A DNA stretch of 8,308 bases, from contig CAZGUW010000222.1 of NCBI GenBank assembly GCA_964528705.1, positions 1-8,308 on the forward strand, written 5' to 3'. The position numbers and the translations under genes were made by a program. This document shows positions 6,139 through 8,308 of the stretch, piece by piece. This DNA is from SLRI01 sp964528705. GTDB lineage: Bacteria > Pseudomonadota > Alphaproteobacteria > Geminicoccales > Geminicoccaceae. The notes under the pieces are model-generated. The model was not told where the DNA came from. It worked only from the letters and a program-made list of their open reading frames with translations, and did not search any database. Position 1 is the first letter of the stretch. Every line of letters starts with the position of its first letter.

Positions 6139-8308
6139 CTAGAACTTGTCGACGTCGCTGAGCGGGCCTAAGCCGTCGATGATTCGCTCGGGCGGCAGCA
6201 GGCCGAGCATCTGCCGGACGATGGCCTTGAGACGCTCGAGGTCGTTGGTCTCGAGCGCGGACTCGCCGTGACGGATCAGGTCCGCTGCGGTCCGCTGGTC
6301 GGTCATCGAGCCGCGATCGTCGCGCAGGTGGTGGAAGAGGCCGACCCAGAGCGCTGGATCGTTCTCGTGCAGCTCGGCCACGAGGGTCCCGATATCGCGG
6401 CGACGAGCATTGATGCGAATGGGCGAGCCACTGGTGACCGCTTCGGCGAGCTCGCGCTCCAGCGTGGCCAGCCGTCGGCGGTGGTCGTCCGAGCCGCGTT
6501 CCTCGACCACTTCGCGGCACCGCTCGAGAGCTTCCTTCGCTTCGGCCACCAGCTTGGGCAGCTCGAGCGCGTCCTCGACCGCATCGACCGCTTCCGCGAA
6601 GTCGCGCGCCAGGCGCTCGGCACGGGCACGCGCCTCCATGTCCTTGGCGTCCCGCAGCTCCGCCCGGATGCGGCGCGGGAAGTCCTGCGCCTCGGCCGCG
6701 CGCAGAGCTGTCTCGACCTGGCCGTCGGACGAGGCGGCCGCATCGGCGCGCAGCGCCTCGAGCCGCGCCTCCTCAGTGGCGAGTGCTGTCGCCAGCGTGT
6801 CAACCGGCGGCATGGTCTTGTCGAGGTTCACGCTGGCCACGACCTCGTCCTCGGTTTGTGGGAAGAAAGCCTTGGCTGTCAGCTTGTTGCTGCGGTCGCA
6901 GGTGACCTCGACCTCGACCTCGGCATTCGCCGGGATGTCGCGCGATATCTGATCGCCACTTACGAGCAGCGTGATGAGCTGGCGGTTTCGAATGGCGCGC
7001 GCCTCGTTCGTCCCCTGGTACAAGGGAATCCGCAAGGGCTCCTTGTCGCCGCGCCGAAGTGGCCGCACCGTCCGCAGGTCGCCGCGCCCCCTCGCCGTCA
7101 GGGGCACGCCCCGACGAAGGATCACATCCAGCGGCCCGCTGGCGAGCCCGACACCGATCGAGTGCGTCAGAGGAATGGCGACGTCCCCGCCGGCTCCCCA
7201 GCGTACAGTGACGGTCTCCTGCGAGCAGGCTAGGAGTGAGCCGTCGGCGGCACGCAGCTCGAGGCGAAAGACGGTGCTGCGCCCCTCGGCGAGCTCGAGC
7301 GAGGTGCGCAGGCTGCCGTCCTCGCCGAGCGGGACGCGGCCGCTGCGCCAGCCGCCGGCCTCATCGATGAGCTCGAGCGTCACGCCGCCCAGGGCACCAC
7401 CCTCTGGTGCGCTGATACGGCCGATCAGCTCGAGAGGCGATTCGTCGACGGTCAGGCTCGAGGTGACGCTGAGGCCGTAGGTACCGGCGTCCATCTCGTC
7501 GGGGTCGAACTTGCAGTTGATCGTGCTGGCGAAGATCGCCGCCCCCTCGGCCACCACCGTCATCGGGTCGATCCCGATCTCGAGCGGCCGGCCGAGATCC
7601 GCCTCGACCCCTTCCCGCACCCAGGGGCTCAAGGACGAGCCGCCGACCATCAGCACTTTGTCGATCTGCTCCGGCCGCATCCCCTTCTGTTCGAGCGCTT
7701 TCTGGCACAATGCCAGGGACTGGGCGAGAAACGGGGCGGTGATCTGGGCCAGGTCGTCGGGGGTAAGCTCGTGCTCGAGATCAATGAGCTTGCCGTCTTC
7801 GTCCTTGCAGACCTCGTCGACGACGACGAGGAAGGGCTTGCGCGTCCGGCAGACCTCGATCTTCGCCCGCTCGGCCTCGCGGCAAAGCTTGGCGAACGGC
7901 GTCTTCCAGAAGACGGGGTCGGTCTTGAAATCGGGCAGGCTGCGGCCGCGGGCGAGTGCTGGCACGAGCTGCTGCACGGCGATGGCGCGATCGATGTCGC
8001 TACCGCCGAGGTGATTGTTGCCGGCGTGGTTGACGACGATGGGCAGGCCCTCGTCGAGCCGGATGATCGCCGCGTCGAAGGTGCCGCCGCCGAAGTCGTA
8101 GATCAGCCAGTAGGCGCTCTCCTCGAGCTTGTCGACGCCGTAGGCAAGCGCGGCGGCGATCGGCTCTTGCAGCAGCGTGCACTCGGCGAAGCCGGCGAGC
8201 CCGGCCGCCTCCCGGGTCGCGGCACTCTGTCCCGCGTCGAAGGCGGCCGGGATGGTGATGACGATCTCGCGCGGCTCCTCGCCGCGCTTGTCGCGGATGT
8301 CGGCGCGG
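6139..8308 (-). CDS. Hsp70/DnaK-like ATPase, N-terminus beyond the window
   Basis: 722 codons are present, ending at TAG 6139-6141; the frame stays open to the window edge. By comparison with E. coli DnaK about 125-130 N-terminal residues are missing (phosphate-1 region and catalytic lysine), so the full protein should be about 850 residues, against roughly 640 for DnaK. Visible nucleotide-binding motifs, in fragment numbering: ITIPAAF at 17-23, QEPIAAALAYG at 47-57, YDFGGGTFD at 70-78 (Asp and Thr equivalent to DnaK D194 and T199), LGGSDID at 100-106 and VGGSSLSPWV at about 221-230. ATPase activity is therefore plausible. A beta-rich insert (about 276-370) follows, then a substrate-binding beta domain (about 374-498, with IPLYQGTNEARA and EVEVTCDRSNKLTAKA), then a charged helical region to the end (SDVDKF) without an EEVD-like tail. 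It is a divergent Hsp70, not the housekeeping dnaK. It is followed after 43 bases by the scaffold gene. Confidence 0.93.
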   Translation of the reverse strand, partial: RADIRDKRGEEPREIVITIPAAFDAGQSAATREAAGLAGFAECTLLQEPIAAALAYGVDKLEESAYWLIYDFGGGTFDAAIIRLDEGLPIVVNHAGNNHLGGSDIDRAIAVQQLVPALARGRSLPDFKTDPVFWKTPFAKLCREAERAKIEVCRTRKPFLVVVDEVCKDEDGKLIDLEHELTPDDLAQITAPFLAQSLALCQKALEQKGMRPEQIDKVLMVGGSSLSPWVREGVEADLGRPLEIGIDPMTVVAEGAAIFASTINCKFDPDEMDAGTYGLSVTSSLTVDESPLELIGRISAPEGGALGGVTLELIDEAGGWRSGRVPLGEDGSLRTSLELAEGRSTVFRLELRAADGSLLACSQETVTVRWGAGGDVAIPLTHSIGVGLASGPLDVILRRGVPLTARGRGDLRTVRPLRRGDKEPLRIPLYQGTNEARAIRNRQLITLLVSGDQISRDIPANAEVEVEVTCDRSNKLTAKAFFPQTEDEVVASVNLDKTMPPVDTLATALATEEARLEALRADAAASSDGQVETALRAAEAQDFPRRIRAELRDAKDMEARARAERLARDFAEAVDAVEDALELPKLVAEAKEALERCREVVEERGSDDHRRRLATLERELAEAVTSGSPIRINARRRDIGTLVAELHENDPALWVGLFHHLRDDRGSMTDQRTAADLIRHGESALETNDLERLKAIVRQMLGLLPPERIIDGLGPLSDVDKF
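7198..7482 (-). other. Beta-rich insert between ATPase and substrate-binding domains of the Hsp70-like protein
   Basis: About 95 residues (fragment 276-370) separate the last ATPase-domain motif (AEGAAIFAS) from the substrate-binding part. They alternate strands and turns: LELIGRISAPEGGALGGVTL, then a GEDGSLRTSLELAEG turn, FRLELRAADGSLLA and ETVTVRW. This pattern (GR+..P.G..L.GV.L.L.D..G, then DG.....L..G) resembles a transthyretin-like or Ig-like beta sandwich such as the carboxypeptidase regulatory fold. The usual hydrophobic DVLLLDVTPLSLG linker is not recognisable. The domain boundary is by eye; the fold is inferred. Confidence 0.6.

Noticed and set aside
6139..8308. Housekeeping dnaK
   Set aside because: The protein is too long, lacks the conserved linker and the DnaK C-terminal tail, has an extra beta-rich insert, and is not next to grpE or dnaJ in the visible sequence.

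Overview
The window is GC-rich bacterial DNA with dense, long reading frames and a good Shine-Dalgarno site at the one internal gene start. GC content, codon use and the insertion-sequence types (IS110 and IS630 relatives) suit a proteobacterium, most likely an alphaproteobacterium. That placement is inference; no marker gene is present.

Layout. Positions 1 to about 915 hold insertion-sequence debris: the C-terminal part of an IS110-family transposase (+ strand, 49-486), its probable 3' noncoding flank (487 to about 710), and the first 35 codons and 5' noncoding end of an IS630-family element (- strand, about 708-915). The arrangement looks like one element inserted into, or deleted against, the other. 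From about 916 to 1103 I see no gene, only one small inverted repeat. The rest is a two-gene operon on the - strand, transcribed from right to left.

The upstream gene (6139-8308, cut by the window edge) encodes an Hsp70/DnaK-like ATPase. The nucleotide-binding-domain motifs visible in the window are intact. A beta-rich segment of about 95 residues sits where the short Hsp70 interdomain linker should be, followed by a substrate-binding beta domain and a long helical C-terminus with no EEVD-type tail. After 43 bases comes a 1663-residue protein (1104-6095). Its parts in order are: a helical N-terminus, a Pro/Ala/Glu-rich stretch, a segment resembling an Hsp70 substrate-binding beta domain without an ATPase, a second helical segment, an octaproline and Arg-rich stretch, one transmembrane helix, 21 WD40 repeats in three sets of seven, and a C-terminal peptidoglycan-binding-like domain.

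Working model (inference). The charge distribution puts the N-terminal 550 residues in the cytoplasm and the three beta-propellers plus the wall-binding tail outside the inner membrane. The pair would then be a cytoplasmic Hsp70-like ATPase coupled to a membrane-spanning scaffold that carries its own substrate-binding-like module and reaches the cell wall. I do not recognise this combination as a named system, and it is the most interesting content of the window.
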